Both the position numbers and the translations under genes were made by a program. Shown in pieces: positions 46,699-55,564 of a stretch of DNA of 64,000 nt. The notes beneath the pieces were generated by a model. That model was not told the origin of the DNA. It saw only the letters and a list, made by a program, of their open reading frames with translations, and made no database searches. The stretch lies in NCBI GenBank assembly GCA_036677425.1, contig JARFVT010000013.1, positions 372,001 through 436,000 on the forward strand, read 5' to 3'. How positions within the stretch are numbered: the stretch's first letter is position 1; every line of letters starts with the position of its first letter. This stretch comes from JARFVT01 sp036677425. Lineage in GTDB: Bacteria > Pseudomonadota > Alphaproteobacteria > UBA8366 > Aestuariispiraceae.

Positions 46699-46795
46699 TT
46701 AATTAAACAATAAAGTTCTACTTATAACGCCCATTATAAATGGGGGTATTACCAATCCACCCTACTTATAAATGGGGGGATTACCGTGTAGCCAA

Positions 46796-46972
46796 TCACT
46801 TCCCTAACAAGCGCGCGAGTTTGTGTGTAGGGGAATCTGTTGCAGGCGTAAAATCTATTTCATGACGGCTCATTGTTTCATTCTTGAAAGCGTTAATGAC
46901 AAGCACCCATACAATGGAAAACAGTATGACACATAGGCAGTGTCGCACGCTAACCCTTTTGGGCTTCACCAT
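46796..46972 (-). CDS. Small hypothetical membrane protein (58 aa)
   Basis: From the ATG at 46972 the reverse strand has a 58-codon frame: a basic start (MVKPKRVSVRH), a hydrophobic span (LCVILFSIVWVLVINAF), then a polar tail ending HKLARLLGK. It begins just outside the IS nest. I do not recognise it. It could be a real small protein, or the end of a gene truncated by the IS; no clear ribosome site is seen. Confidence 0.3.
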   Translation of the reverse strand: MVKPKRVSVRHCLCVILFSIVWVLVINAFKNETMSRHEIDFTPATDSPTHKLARLLGK

Positions 46973-47144
46973 TTTTTGATTGATAATGTTATAACAAATA
47001 TTACTTCATTAGAATTTTAAAGAAGATATTTAGATAAATTTCAAAGCATCTAATATATTAATGCCTATCAATATATGCCTGTAATTCTTCTAGAATGATC
47101 TTAGGCAATAGCTTGATATCTATAATATTGTTTATCTTATATCT

Positions 47145-49028
47145 CTATGAAGTTCTAATTTCATGTAGGAACTTATCGACTTCTGATTGTAGTAAAAGCC
47201 CTTGTTCAGAGAGCTCTGAAGCAGCATTTTTTATTCCATTGGCTGCTGTTCCTGTCTCAGTGGCAGATTTTTCTACAGTTTGAATATTTTCTGTTACTGA
47301 ACTTGTACCAGCCGATGCCTCTTCGATATTTTTGGCAATTTCAAGCGTTGCCGTTGATTGCTGTTCAACAGCAGCAGATATCTCTGCAGAAATAATATTA
47401 ATTTCCTCAATTGTTTTTGACACACTATCGATAGCTGTAACCGCGCTGTTTGTATTCACTTGCACAGCCTCTATTTGCGAGCCAATTTCTTCTGTGGCTT
47501 TTGCGGTTTGGCTTGCAAGGTTTTTTACTTCGCTGGCAACAACGGCAAACCCTTTGCCTGCATCACCGGCCCGGGCTGCTTCAATTGCTGCATTGAGAGC
47601 CAGAAGATTGGTTTGTTCTGCAATATCATTAATCAGCCCAACAACTTCACTAATTTTTTCAACGCTTTGAGATAATGATTGTATAGTTTCAGTTGTTTTA
47701 GTAGCGATGATAACAGCATCTTTTGACACATCTGATGACTGTTTTACTTTCTCGCCAATTTCTCTAACTGAAACGCTTAATTCTTCAGTTGCACTTGCGA
47801 CAGTTTGTACGTTAGCGGATGCTTCTAACGCGGCATTTGCGACAACTGATGAACGTTCGCTAGTGTCTTCAGCGATAGAAGACATTTGTTCTGAAGATGC
47901 AAACATTTCCGTTGCAGCGCTAGACACGCCTGCGATTGATCCACCTATTTTGCTTTGGAAATTATCCGCTAGGCTGATCATCATTGTTCGTTTTTCTTTT
48001 TCATTCTTCTCATCATCGATGATTTTTTGAGCTTGCAGAACATCCATTTCTAGTAAGGATTCCCGTAACAACTGCATAGCAACTGTCATCTCTCCAAGTT
48101 CATCACTTCTAGGGGCAAGCATTTCATTGTCTTTGTTACCTGCAGCCAATTGGCCCAATGTTTTAGCAAGAAATTGTAAGGGACCTGTTAAACTGCGCGC
48201 GGCATAGATACCAGCAATTATAATTAAGGTAATTGATAGCACAGCCAATGCTATGAAAATCATATTAAACGAATTCTCCAATTTGGTATTTTGATTAGCG
48301 TTTAATTCCATCCGGCTAATTTTAATATTTTTTGATAAATAAACGACTAATTGGTTTAGGTTTCTTATGATTTTGGTGCTGGCAATATTTACTGCTTCAA
48401 GTCTAGCTGCTTCCTCATATATAAAGTTTGAATTTGCATTTTTAAATTCTTTTTCTTCAATCAACTTCATTGTAGCTTTGTTAGATTGGCTGAATAAATC
48501 GAAAACATGCACTTGGCTATTGGCTACACGGCTTAAAATTTTCAAGTTACGTAAAGCTGATAAATAGTCCTGGGCTGTTTTAGCCATTATTGCATTTTCA
48601 ACATTGCCTGCACGAGAAATCATATCTTCTTTATTTTTATCAAAGACTGTTGTCATCAATAACCTTTCAAACTCATTGGTTTTTTGTGCAAAATTATCTA
48701 TCATGAGTGCCGATTCATTACGAGCTGCAATATTATTCTCTAGCATATCGGAATTTTTAGAAAGAAGGCTAATTTGATGCATTTGTAAAAAAATATTTAT
48801 TATATTGCCTGTTACAATCATCTCACCTTTCAGTGTATTATTAAACTCCATAATTCTATCGCTAGCCTCGATAGCCTTATTTTGCAGGGATTGGCTCTCT
48901 CCAAAAAGAGATAAAGCAATATTGGCTGAAAATACATTAATCGCTGCCATTATCAATATCGGTAAAATAACTAGAGACAATATTTTGCCACTAACGCCTT
49001 TTAAAATTTTTAATAATTTTTTCATCAT
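47145..49028 (-). CDS. Transmembrane methyl-accepting chemotaxis protein
   Basis: A 627-residue chemoreceptor. The first membrane span is at about 14-38 (LSLVILPILIMAAINVF), followed by a helical periplasmic sensor (about 40-250) and a second span near 255-278 (IALAVLSITLIIIAGIYAA). HAMP follows from RSLTGPLQFLAKTLGQLAAG, and the signalling domain has TNLLALNAAIEAARAG and GKGFAVVASEVKNLASQT at its tip. The sensor is of the long four-helix type. The gene 85 bases upstream on the same strand encodes a secreted repeat protein that might be its ligand-binding partner. Confidence 0.92.
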   Translation of the reverse strand: MMKKLLKILKGVSGKILSLVILPILIMAAINVFSANIALSLFGESQSLQNKAIEASDRIMEFNNTLKGEMIVTGNIINIFLQMHQISLLSKNSDMLENNIAARNESALMIDNFAQKTNEFERLLMTTVFDKNKEDMISRAGNVENAIMAKTAQDYLSALRNLKILSRVANSQVHVFDLFSQSNKATMKLIEEKEFKNANSNFIYEEAARLEAVNIASTKIIRNLNQLVVYLSKNIKISRMELNANQNTKLENSFNMIFIALAVLSITLIIIAGIYAARSLTGPLQFLAKTLGQLAAGNKDNEMLAPRSDELGEMTVAMQLLRESLLEMDVLQAQKIIDDEKNEKEKRTMMISLADNFQSKIGGSIAGVSSAATEMFASSEQMSSIAEDTSERSSVVANAALEASANVQTVASATEELSVSVREIGEKVKQSSDVSKDAVIIATKTTETIQSLSQSVEKISEVVGLINDIAEQTNLLALNAAIEAARAGDAGKGFAVVASEVKNLASQTAKATEEIGSQIEAVQVNTNSAVTAIDSVSKTIEEINIISAEISAAVEQQSTATLEIAKNIEEASAGTSSVTENIQTVEKSATETGTAANGIKNAASELSEQGLLLQSEVDKFLHEIRTS

Positions 49029-49113
49029 ATTGCCCTAAATATTATGTTTTTGCAGGGGGGTAGCTAGTCGAGTATATTTAAGTAGCTAGTCGAAGTATGT
49101 TTAAAGAGATTAA

Positions 49114-50061
49114 TTATAGGTCTCGAGCAATTTCAAGTGCTGTTAACACGGCATAATAAACATCAGATGGAGTTTTACCAGATTGTGGCGGTGCAATAAC
49201 TGTGTAATTAGTGCTGCCTGAGGCAACTTTCATTGCTGCAATTTCTGCCAAGGCATTATTAAGTACACCTTGAACATGACCAGAGCTAATTTTTCCACTA
49301 CGCATATTTGGAACAATAACCCCACCAGGGACTTTGAGCCTATCACCTGATGCTTCACTTCTAGCCTTAAGAACGGAAATAAGTTCAATTGATTTTTCTA
49401 ACACAGCCTTTGGTTTGATATCTTTGGAACCAGTTGCTGGCATGTATAGTTTATGGGGTTTACCTTGCGCTTCTCTAACCAAATTTAAATCGCCTATAAT
49501 TGTTAGTGCAATACGATAAACATCATTGGGTACAGGTTTTGGAATCCCCAAACCACCAATTAAAAGATTTGCAGTTTGAAGATGTTTATATACGTCTGTA
49601 GGTGTTTTTTCTGCACCTAGAGTTGCATTTGACGCTGGCGCTGTAACGCTAAATTTACCACGCAAATCGGTCAAGTCGTCTAGGATACGATTGACCATAA
49701 GCTTCACATCTGCTGGCTTGACTTCAGACACAGGAAAATTTGGTAAGTCTTTTTCTATCAAACCGTTTAGTTTTCTCAATATTTGAATTTTATGAAGAAC
49801 TTCCTTGGCCTTTTGAATCACATGGCGGGGTTTTCTCGGCAAAATTTCAGGGGCATTTTTGTCTTTATTGGCAACTGAGGAATTAGCTTCATTTAGCAGA
49901 GATAATTCAGCAACCACATTGTCCACAACCTGATATACATGTGATGGGGACACATTTTGAGCATAAGCAGTCGCTGACAAGACTATTAATAAGCCAGCTG
50001 TGAACGCAAAATAACGTCTAATTCTCAATCCGTATGCGCTTATTATTTTGCCCATTTTCAT
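49114..50061 (-). CDS. Secreted hypothetical protein with eight helical repeats
   Basis: A 315-residue protein with a signal peptide (about 1-35, cleavage near AYA|QN) and no other membrane span. The mature part holds eight degenerate copies of a repeat of roughly 35-40 residues. Each starts with a P-x-D-V-Y-like helix cap and runs into a helix ending in Leu-Leu or Leu-Arg: PSHVYQVVDNVV, PRHVIQKAKEVL, PADVKLMVNRIL, PTDVYKHLQTAN, PNDVYRIALTII, PKAVLEKSIELI, SGHVQGVLNNAL and PSDVYYAVLTAL. I do not recognise the family. It precedes the MCP gene on the same strand, so a periplasmic sensing or binding role is likely but inferred. Confidence 0.75.
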   Translation of the reverse strand: MKMGKIISAYGLRIRRYFAFTAGLLIVLSATAYAQNVSPSHVYQVVDNVVAELSLLNEANSSVANKDKNAPEILPRKPRHVIQKAKEVLHKIQILRKLNGLIEKDLPNFPVSEVKPADVKLMVNRILDDLTDLRGKFSVTAPASNATLGAEKTPTDVYKHLQTANLLIGGLGIPKPVPNDVYRIALTIIGDLNLVREAQGKPHKLYMPATGSKDIKPKAVLEKSIELISVLKARSEASGDRLKVPGGVIVPNMRSGKISSGHVQGVLNNALAEIAAMKVASGSTNYTVIAPPQSGKTPSDVYYAVLTALEIARDL

Positions 50062-50290
50062 GATTTATTCCCTTTTTTAAAAACACCCTAAATCTTGCTT
50101 AGTGTAAAATTATCAGATAAAAATTACAAGTAGTATATTATTTATAACTAAAGTTTATATTTACTAATATAGTCAACTATATACTAATTTTACTTTGCAC
50201 CATGTTTACATCATCGCATTTTTGCAAAAATTTGACGAATTGCTTTGTAAAATAATTTTAAAAAATTAATTAAGAGTTTGAGGTGATTAG

Positions 50291-50554
50291 TCTCAGGACC
50301 CATTAATTTGATGCAATTCTGTTTATCAGTAAGCTTGTAGATACAAAAAAAACAAGGGCTAAGGATATGCTCGCATATTTGAGCATTGTTTTTGTGAGTA
50401 ATGCAACGCTTACTGATAAATCTGCTGGGCGGGGCAATATTCAGATCTGGCTTCGTCGAAAAGACTTGAAAATCAGACTGTTTACCACGTCTTTTTCCTG
50501 TAGATAGCAAGAATATTACCGCCGCAGAACGGATTAAATTTATGGATCCTGAGC
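50291..50554. mobile_element. MITE-like element, copy 2 (264 bp, TTAG target duplication)
   Basis: This is in the opposite orientation to copy 1. It is flanked by TTAG at 50287-50290 and 50555-50558. The ends are TCTCAGGACCCATTAATTTG on the left and the inverted ATTTATGGATCCTGAGC on the right. It aligns with copy 1 along almost its whole length. A 99-codon frame crosses it, but no domain is seen. Confidence 0.85.
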
Positions 50555-50558
50555 TTAG

Positions 50559-50818
50559 ATTAGGTATTTAATCTGTTTTTAGTCTTAACCAATTATTTTT
50601 TTCATGTAACTTTGGGTTATGGCAGCTATAGAGGTCAGGGCTGATTGGCTATAATATTTTAAGATTACATTCATAATTATATATTAATTTATATATTATA
50701 ATATATCTAACTAGACGGTTTTAACGGCTATATTTAATGGCTATGCCAAAGCTTTATTAATTGAATAGTAGATTAATTTATAGGGTATTTAAAACTGAAT
50801 AGTAAAATATATTTTTGG
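50559..50818. other. AT-rich spacer between MITE and regulator gene
   Basis: About 260 bases without a gene. The 9-mer TGAATAGTA occurs twice (around 50762 and 50795). TTGACA at 50819-50824 would be a good -35 box, but then the mRNA would start inside the first codons of the regulator, which would favour the internal ATG at 50856 as its start. Confidence 0.35.
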
Positions 50819-50828
50819 TTGACATGCT

Positions 50829-51788
50829 ATGGTGATTATGTGGAATAATGATAATATGACACAAACTATATTTGATAACAGCCTCTTGGAGTTTGATCTT
50901 ACCAACTCGGCAAGTTCTGGTAGTAATTTAAAAAATAAAGACAAAATATATGCCAGCATAAAGATTGATATCATTCGATGTAATTTAGCTCCTGGAATGG
51001 CAATAAGCGAGGCCAAATTGGCTGCGAAATATGGATGTGGAAAAGCATCGGTTCGTTATGCTCTCGCACGTTTATGTCATGAAAATTTGGTTGCATCACA
51101 ACCACGTAAGTGCCATGTTATCTCTCCTATTACCATCAGGGGGTTTATCGAAATTACCGAAATGCGGTTGATTTTAGAGCCTGCTGCTGCTGGAATGGCA
51201 GCTGGTAAAATAGACGAACCAATATTACGCCAATTGGCAGCAGATTGTTCAATACCAATTGAAAATATAGACCAAGTTGCCGTGCAAGGATTTTTAAGCA
51301 CTAATTCAAAATTCCCTCGCGCCATTGCACAGTATTCTGGTAATCAGCGTCTGGCTGGGCAGATTACAAATTTATTGGAAGATACAGAGCGTGTTCGCCA
51401 TATTGCCATGGCCTCTGGTATGTCGCAGGCAGAAAGCATTGCCGAACATTCAGCCCTTGTTGAAGCCTTGGCAGAAGGACGATCAGAAGATGCTGCTCAT
51501 CTTACAAAATTGCATTTGCGTCGTGGTTGCAAGTTAATTTTGGCCTGCCTGTTAAGTCGATTTCAATTGATGGACTTTAATCTAGACAGCAACATATCTA
51601 CTAACCACCCTAATAAAAATAAAGAATATAATGATTTAAAATTTGCCGATGGGTTGGTTGGCACAAAGGATATCGGCGATGTGTTAAAACTTGTCAATGG
51701 GCTTGGTGGCGAGGTCAATGACGATTCCATATCAGAATTTTTATCGAGTCAAAGCGAAGGTGAGCAGGCCAATCGTAATCAAGATTAA
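50829..51788 (+). CDS. FadR/GntR-family transcriptional regulator
   Basis: A regulator of up to 319 residues. A winged helix is at about 35-95 (GMAISEAKLAAKYGCGKASV, then LARLCHENLVASQ). An FCD effector domain follows, with FIEITEMRLILEPAAAGMAA and EHSALVEALAEGRSEDAAHL and a terminal His. The usual FH metal residue is FP (NSKFPRAIAQYSGN). A polar tail of about 60 residues after 255 is unusual. The start may be 50829 or the ATG at 50856. It heads a one-direction catabolic locus and probably controls it. Confidence 0.85.
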   Translation: MVIMWNNDNMTQTIFDNSLLEFDLTNSASSGSNLKNKDKIYASIKIDIIRCNLAPGMAISEAKLAAKYGCGKASVRYALARLCHENLVASQPRKCHVISPITIRGFIEITEMRLILEPAAAGMAAGKIDEPILRQLAADCSIPIENIDQVAVQGFLSTNSKFPRAIAQYSGNQRLAGQITNLLEDTERVRHIAMASGMSQAESIAEHSALVEALAEGRSEDAAHLTKLHLRRGCKLILACLLSRFQLMDFNLDSNISTNHPNKNKEYNDLKFADGLVGTKDIGDVLKLVNGLGGEVNDDSISEFLSSQSEGEQANRNQD

Positions 51789-51856
51789 ATCAAAGCAAAA
51801 ATTTACCAGCCATCTGATTTGGTTGCTAGCTGAAGCTTTATAAAATAAGAGGTAGT

Positions 51857-52762
51857 ATGGCGTATCAAGTAAAGGATGATATTATTGGTTTCATTGGGCT
51901 TGGAACTATGGGGTGTTCTATGGTTAAACGCCTTGTTAATTCTGGTCGTTCCATATGCCTATTTGCAAGAAATCCAGCTTCTGCCCATGGATTAATCGGT
52001 AAAAATATATCCTTGCAAAAAAATGTGGCTGAGCTAGCCAAATCATGCAGAAAAATCTTTACAATTGTTGGTGGTCCTAGTGATGTTGAAGAATTATATT
52101 GTGGTTCTGATGGGTTAATAGCTCATGCGGCGGCGGGTAGTATTTTGGTTGACATGACAACATCTTCACCAGAATTAGCCAAATCATTACATCAACAAGG
52201 AAGCAAGCGTGATATACGAATATTGGACGCTCCCGTTACTGGCGGTGCAACAGGTGCGATTAATGGTTCACTGACATTCATGGTTGGGGGAGATGCAGAT
52301 ATCCTTGAGGCTGTACGCCCTGAGTTATCAACCATGGGTAAAATGATTTTTCATACTGGCTCTGCTGGTTCTGGGCAATCAGCTAAAATGTGTAATCAAT
52401 TGGCTGTTGCGGGTATTTTAACAGGAATTGCTGAGGCATTAGCCTGTGCAAAAATATCAGCTTTAGAACCAGAACAAATATTAGAAATTTTAAAAACAGG
52501 CACTGCGGAAAGTGCGCTTTTGCCAAGGATAGGTAAAAAAATGCTTGATGGGGATAATATAGCAAGCTTTATGATTAACCATTTTATCAAGGATTTAGAC
52601 ATCGCCATTAAAAGCGGTGAAGCAGGCGGAGTAATATTAAGTGGAGCAAAAGAAACGCAAAGGCGATATCAGGAAATTGCCGATGATTATGGTGGTGAAT
52701 ATGGCATTCAGGCATTGATAAATTGTTACCTTTCTGATGCTAATAAAACGATAAATAAATGA
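51857..52762 (+). CDS. 3-hydroxyisobutyrate dehydrogenase-family oxidoreductase
   Basis: A 301-residue NAD(P)-dependent beta-hydroxyacid dehydrogenase. The N-terminal Rossmann loop is IGFIGLGTMGCSMVKRLV. The substrate motif DAPVTGGATGAINGSLTFMV is near residue 124, and the catalytic Lys lies in GSGQSAKMCNQLA near 174. Related enzymes act on tartronate semialdehyde, 3-hydroxyisobutyrate or L-threonate derivatives. Its stop overlaps the start of the MFS gene by four bases (ATGA), so both are one operon. Confidence 0.9.
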   Translation: MAYQVKDDIIGFIGLGTMGCSMVKRLVNSGRSICLFARNPASAHGLIGKNISLQKNVAELAKSCRKIFTIVGGPSDVEELYCGSDGLIAHAAAGSILVDMTTSSPELAKSLHQQGSKRDIRILDAPVTGGATGAINGSLTFMVGGDADILEAVRPELSTMGKMIFHTGSAGSGQSAKMCNQLAVAGILTGIAEALACAKISALEPEQILEILKTGTAESALLPRIGKKMLDGDNIASFMINHFIKDLDIAIKSGEAGGVILSGAKETQRRYQEIADDYGGEYGIQALINCYLSDANKTINK

Positions 52763-54156
52763 GGGAATTACTAGCTAACAGACCTTTTTGCCATTTGTTG
52801 TTGGCACAATTATTTTCATTATTTGGAAGCGGAGTTGCAACGGTAGCTTTGGCTTTACTAGCCTATGAAATAGTAGGCGATAAGGCAAATATTGTGATTG
52901 GCATGGTGTTGTCTATTAAAATGGTTGCCTATGTTTTTTTTGCACCAATTGCAGGGGCATTAGCAGTAAAATTTTCACGTAGAAATTATTTACTGACTTT
53001 GGATATCATTCGTGCCGTGATTGTTTTATTTCTTCCTTTTGTCGATGCAATTTGGCAAATTTATGGTTTGATTTTCTTATTAAATTTATTTACCGCTGCC
53101 TTTTCGCCAGTTTTTCAAACTACGATTTCAGATATTGTTACTGATGAAAAAAATTATACCAAGGCCTTATCCATATCCAAATTGGTTTTTAATTTTGAAA
53201 CAATTGCCAGCCCAGTTTTTGCGGGCCTATTCATTTCATTTGCCAGCTTCCATTGGCTGTTTGGCTTAACATCTATTGGTTTTATTATCTCAGGTATTTT
53301 TATATGGAATGCGGGTCTTTTAACGCCCAATAAAATAAAAATATTAGCGCCAATAGGCCAACGGTTATTAAATGGATTAAATATATTTGTTAAAACCCCT
53401 AGATTGCGTGGCTTGCTTTTATTGAATATTGCCATATCGCTAGTTGGCGCAAATATTTTTACTAATTCAATTATATTTGCTTATGATGTTTTGGAAGGTG
53501 GCGAACAGCTATATCTGGATTTACTATTTATATTTGGAATTGGTTCAATTTTTGGTGCTTTAATATTACCTCTCTTAGGTAAAATAATGCGAATACGGAC
53601 TTGGTGCTTGATCAGCGTTGTTATTCTTACGTTTTTTCCTTTTTTAATGGCATTTAATGATAATCTACAGATATTTTATATTATATGGTTTGCCATTGGT
53701 TTTGGCATATCTATTATAACCACCTCAAGTGGCTTACTGTTGCGTGTTTCATCTAATAACATGGACCAGCCAGCGGTTTTTGCCGCACAATTTTCCCTGT
53801 CGCATGCCTGTTGGTTGGTGGCATATCCTTTATCTGCCTATCTGGCTACGCAAATCGGGGTTGTCGATGCGATGTTGATTCTGTCGGGCTTAGCAATCAT
53901 TGCAATATTAGCGTTATTATTTGTTTGGCCAGCATCGGATCCATTGGTGGTGCCGCATAAACATGGCAATTTAATGCATGATCATTTTCACGCACATGAC
54001 GAATTGCACGATTTAGATATGGCCAAAATGACTAGAAATTATGATGTTGCATCAATGCCTCATACGCATTTTAACCAAACGCATAGCCATCCTTTCGTTA
54101 TAGATGAGCATCATAGAAGATGGCCAAATACAAAAACTACAACAGTTGATAAATAG
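52759..54156 (+). CDS. MFS transporter with histidine-rich C-terminal tail (NreB/MFS_3-like)
   Basis: A 465-residue major facilitator with about twelve spans, of the EntS/NreB-like exporter group. The N-terminal half has LAQLFSLFGSGVATVALALL and AVKFSRRNYLLTLDIIRA. The final 60 residues are cytoplasmic and rich in His: PHKHGNLMHDHFHAHDELHD, then MPHTHFNQTHSHPFVIDEHH. A similar His-rich tail occurs on nickel exporters, and also on many MFS proteins with no known metal. It starts inside the stop of the dehydrogenase gene. It is probably an exporter; the substrate is unknown. Confidence 0.82.
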   Translation: MRELLANRPFCHLLLAQLFSLFGSGVATVALALLAYEIVGDKANIVIGMVLSIKMVAYVFFAPIAGALAVKFSRRNYLLTLDIIRAVIVLFLPFVDAIWQIYGLIFLLNLFTAAFSPVFQTTISDIVTDEKNYTKALSISKLVFNFETIASPVFAGLFISFASFHWLFGLTSIGFIISGIFIWNAGLLTPNKIKILAPIGQRLLNGLNIFVKTPRLRGLLLLNIAISLVGANIFTNSIIFAYDVLEGGEQLYLDLLFIFGIGSIFGALILPLLGKIMRIRTWCLISVVILTFFPFLMAFNDNLQIFYIIWFAIGFGISIITTSSGLLLRVSSNNMDQPAVFAAQFSLSHACWLVAYPLSAYLATQIGVVDAMLILSGLAIIAILALLFVWPASDPLVVPHKHGNLMHDHFHAHDELHDLDMAKMTRNYDVASMPHTHFNQTHSHPFVIDEHHRRWPNTKTTTVDK

Positions 54157-54346
54157 GCTATATCTTTGATTTTTTTAAAATATTAGTGAAATTACATATA
54201 TAAAAGTAATAAAAAATTAAAATTTTTAAAAAAATACTGGTATGTTAGATTTAATTATACTATTACAGTGTAACATGTCAGCATAATAGCAAGGTAGTTC
54301 ATACAAAAGCTGCGAGTTTTTTTAAATATATGCATGGACGGGGAAA

Positions 54347-55465
54347 ATGGGTAAACAAGATTTAAGTTACCATGTAGCCATTGCTGGTACTGGTTCTATA
54401 GCTAAAGTATGTGCGGCTCTGCTTTATTCGCGTGGGCATAAACCTGTCCTATGGTCGCCAACTGGTACTGGTGCTAAATCTTTTAAAGAAGATGCAGGTG
54501 AAGACGGCTTGTTATGTTCAAAAGGTGCTGTTAACGAAAATTTTGCACTTGAAGTTCTATCGGATGTGCCGACTGTTATAAATTGTGCGGATGCAATATT
54601 AATTGCTGTTCCTGCTTACGGTCATAAAGCCGTTTTTGACGCGATAGCACCGCATGTAACAAATAACCAAACTATTATTATTTCTTCTCATGCCTCATTT
54701 GGTGCGCTTTATATTTCGCAGCTGTTAACCCATCGTGGGATTCAGGCAAATATTATTGCTTGGGGTACAACCATTGTATCTGGATCGTCAAATTCACCTG
54801 CTAATGTAATGGTTAATACAATTCGTGATCAGGTCGATATTGCAACAGTGCCACAGTCGACTGCTGAGAGGGGTAAGGCCCTTTGCACAAGTCTGTTTGG
54901 TGATAATTTTGTCATTCGTGATGGGTTGATAGCCATATCGCTTAGCAATCTAAACCCGCAAAATCATCTTGGAATTGCATTATGTAATTTAACCCGTATG
55001 GAGCGTGGTGAGGTTTGGGCGCAATCACAAAATGTAACCCCAACAGTTGGAAGGCTTTTAGAGGCTCTTGATAAAGAACGTTTGGCGATAGCTGCTGCGG
55101 TTGGTGTTCAAGTCAGAACCATATTTGAACATTTTCATCTATCTTTCCATATCAAAAAAGACAGCATTGCCAATATGAACCAAGCTATATTTGATAATGG
55201 CAGCAGCGCCTTTGGACCTAAAACCACAGATAGCCGCTATGTGTTGGAAGATGTTCCTTTCGGATTAGTGCCGACGGCTATGTTAGGGCAGCTTGTAGGA
55301 AAACCAGCCGTATTACATGAGGCTGGTATAGTTTTAATGGGGGGGTTATATGGTCGCGATTTCATGCAGGAAAATGATTTAATTCAGGCATTAAATTTGG
55401 ATGAAATGTCACTGGCAGAGCTTAAAGATTTTGCCAAGACATCTGTTTTTACATCTGGGAAGTAA
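54347..55465 (+). CDS. Opine/octopine dehydrogenase-family oxidoreductase
   Basis: A 372-residue NAD(P)-dependent enzyme of the octopine/nopaline dehydrogenase family. The Rossmann opening is AIAGTGSIAKVCAALLYSRG. The C-terminal helical domain has the conserved His in PQNHLGIALCNLTRMERGE near residue 205 and DVPFGLVPTAMLGQL near 300. Members form or break a secondary-amine bond between an amino acid and a keto acid. It is followed by an ABC importer, which suggests breakdown of an imported opine-like compound. The direction and substrate are inferred. Confidence 0.85.
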   Translation: MGKQDLSYHVAIAGTGSIAKVCAALLYSRGHKPVLWSPTGTGAKSFKEDAGEDGLLCSKGAVNENFALEVLSDVPTVINCADAILIAVPAYGHKAVFDAIAPHVTNNQTIIISSHASFGALYISQLLTHRGIQANIIAWGTTIVSGSSNSPANVMVNTIRDQVDIATVPQSTAERGKALCTSLFGDNFVIRDGLIAISLSNLNPQNHLGIALCNLTRMERGEVWAQSQNVTPTVGRLLEALDKERLAIAAAVGVQVRTIFEHFHLSFHIKKDSIANMNQAIFDNGSSAFGPKTTDSRYVLEDVPFGLVPTAMLGQLVGKPAVLHEAGIVLMGGLYGRDFMQENDLIQALNLDEMSLAELKDFAKTSVFTSGK

Positions 55466-55564
55466 AATCACAAATTTACGATATTTGATTCTGGACAGGG
55501 TCGAGTATTTTGAAAGAAATTGGAAATAATTTTCAATGGTTAACAATTATAGGGAGAATATAAA

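Larger units (their letters stand above)
44609..46753. mobile_element. Composite nest of IS3 and IS30 remnants inside radA
   Basis: The left end GGTAATACCCCATTTATAATGGG (first bases at 44609) and the right end CCCATTATAAATGGGGG...TATTACC (to 46753) are inverted copies and bound an old IS3-type element. Inside it are an IS30 transposase remnant (minus strand) and an intact IS3-family element at 45246-46502, which leave only the old element's OrfB tail at 46503-46698. A partial extra copy of the right end follows at 46754-46785. Confidence 0.65.

Noticed and set aside
50211..50510. 99-codon reverse-strand frame across MITE copy 2
   Set aside because: It follows the repeat, is not kept open in copies 1 and 3, and has no known domain.
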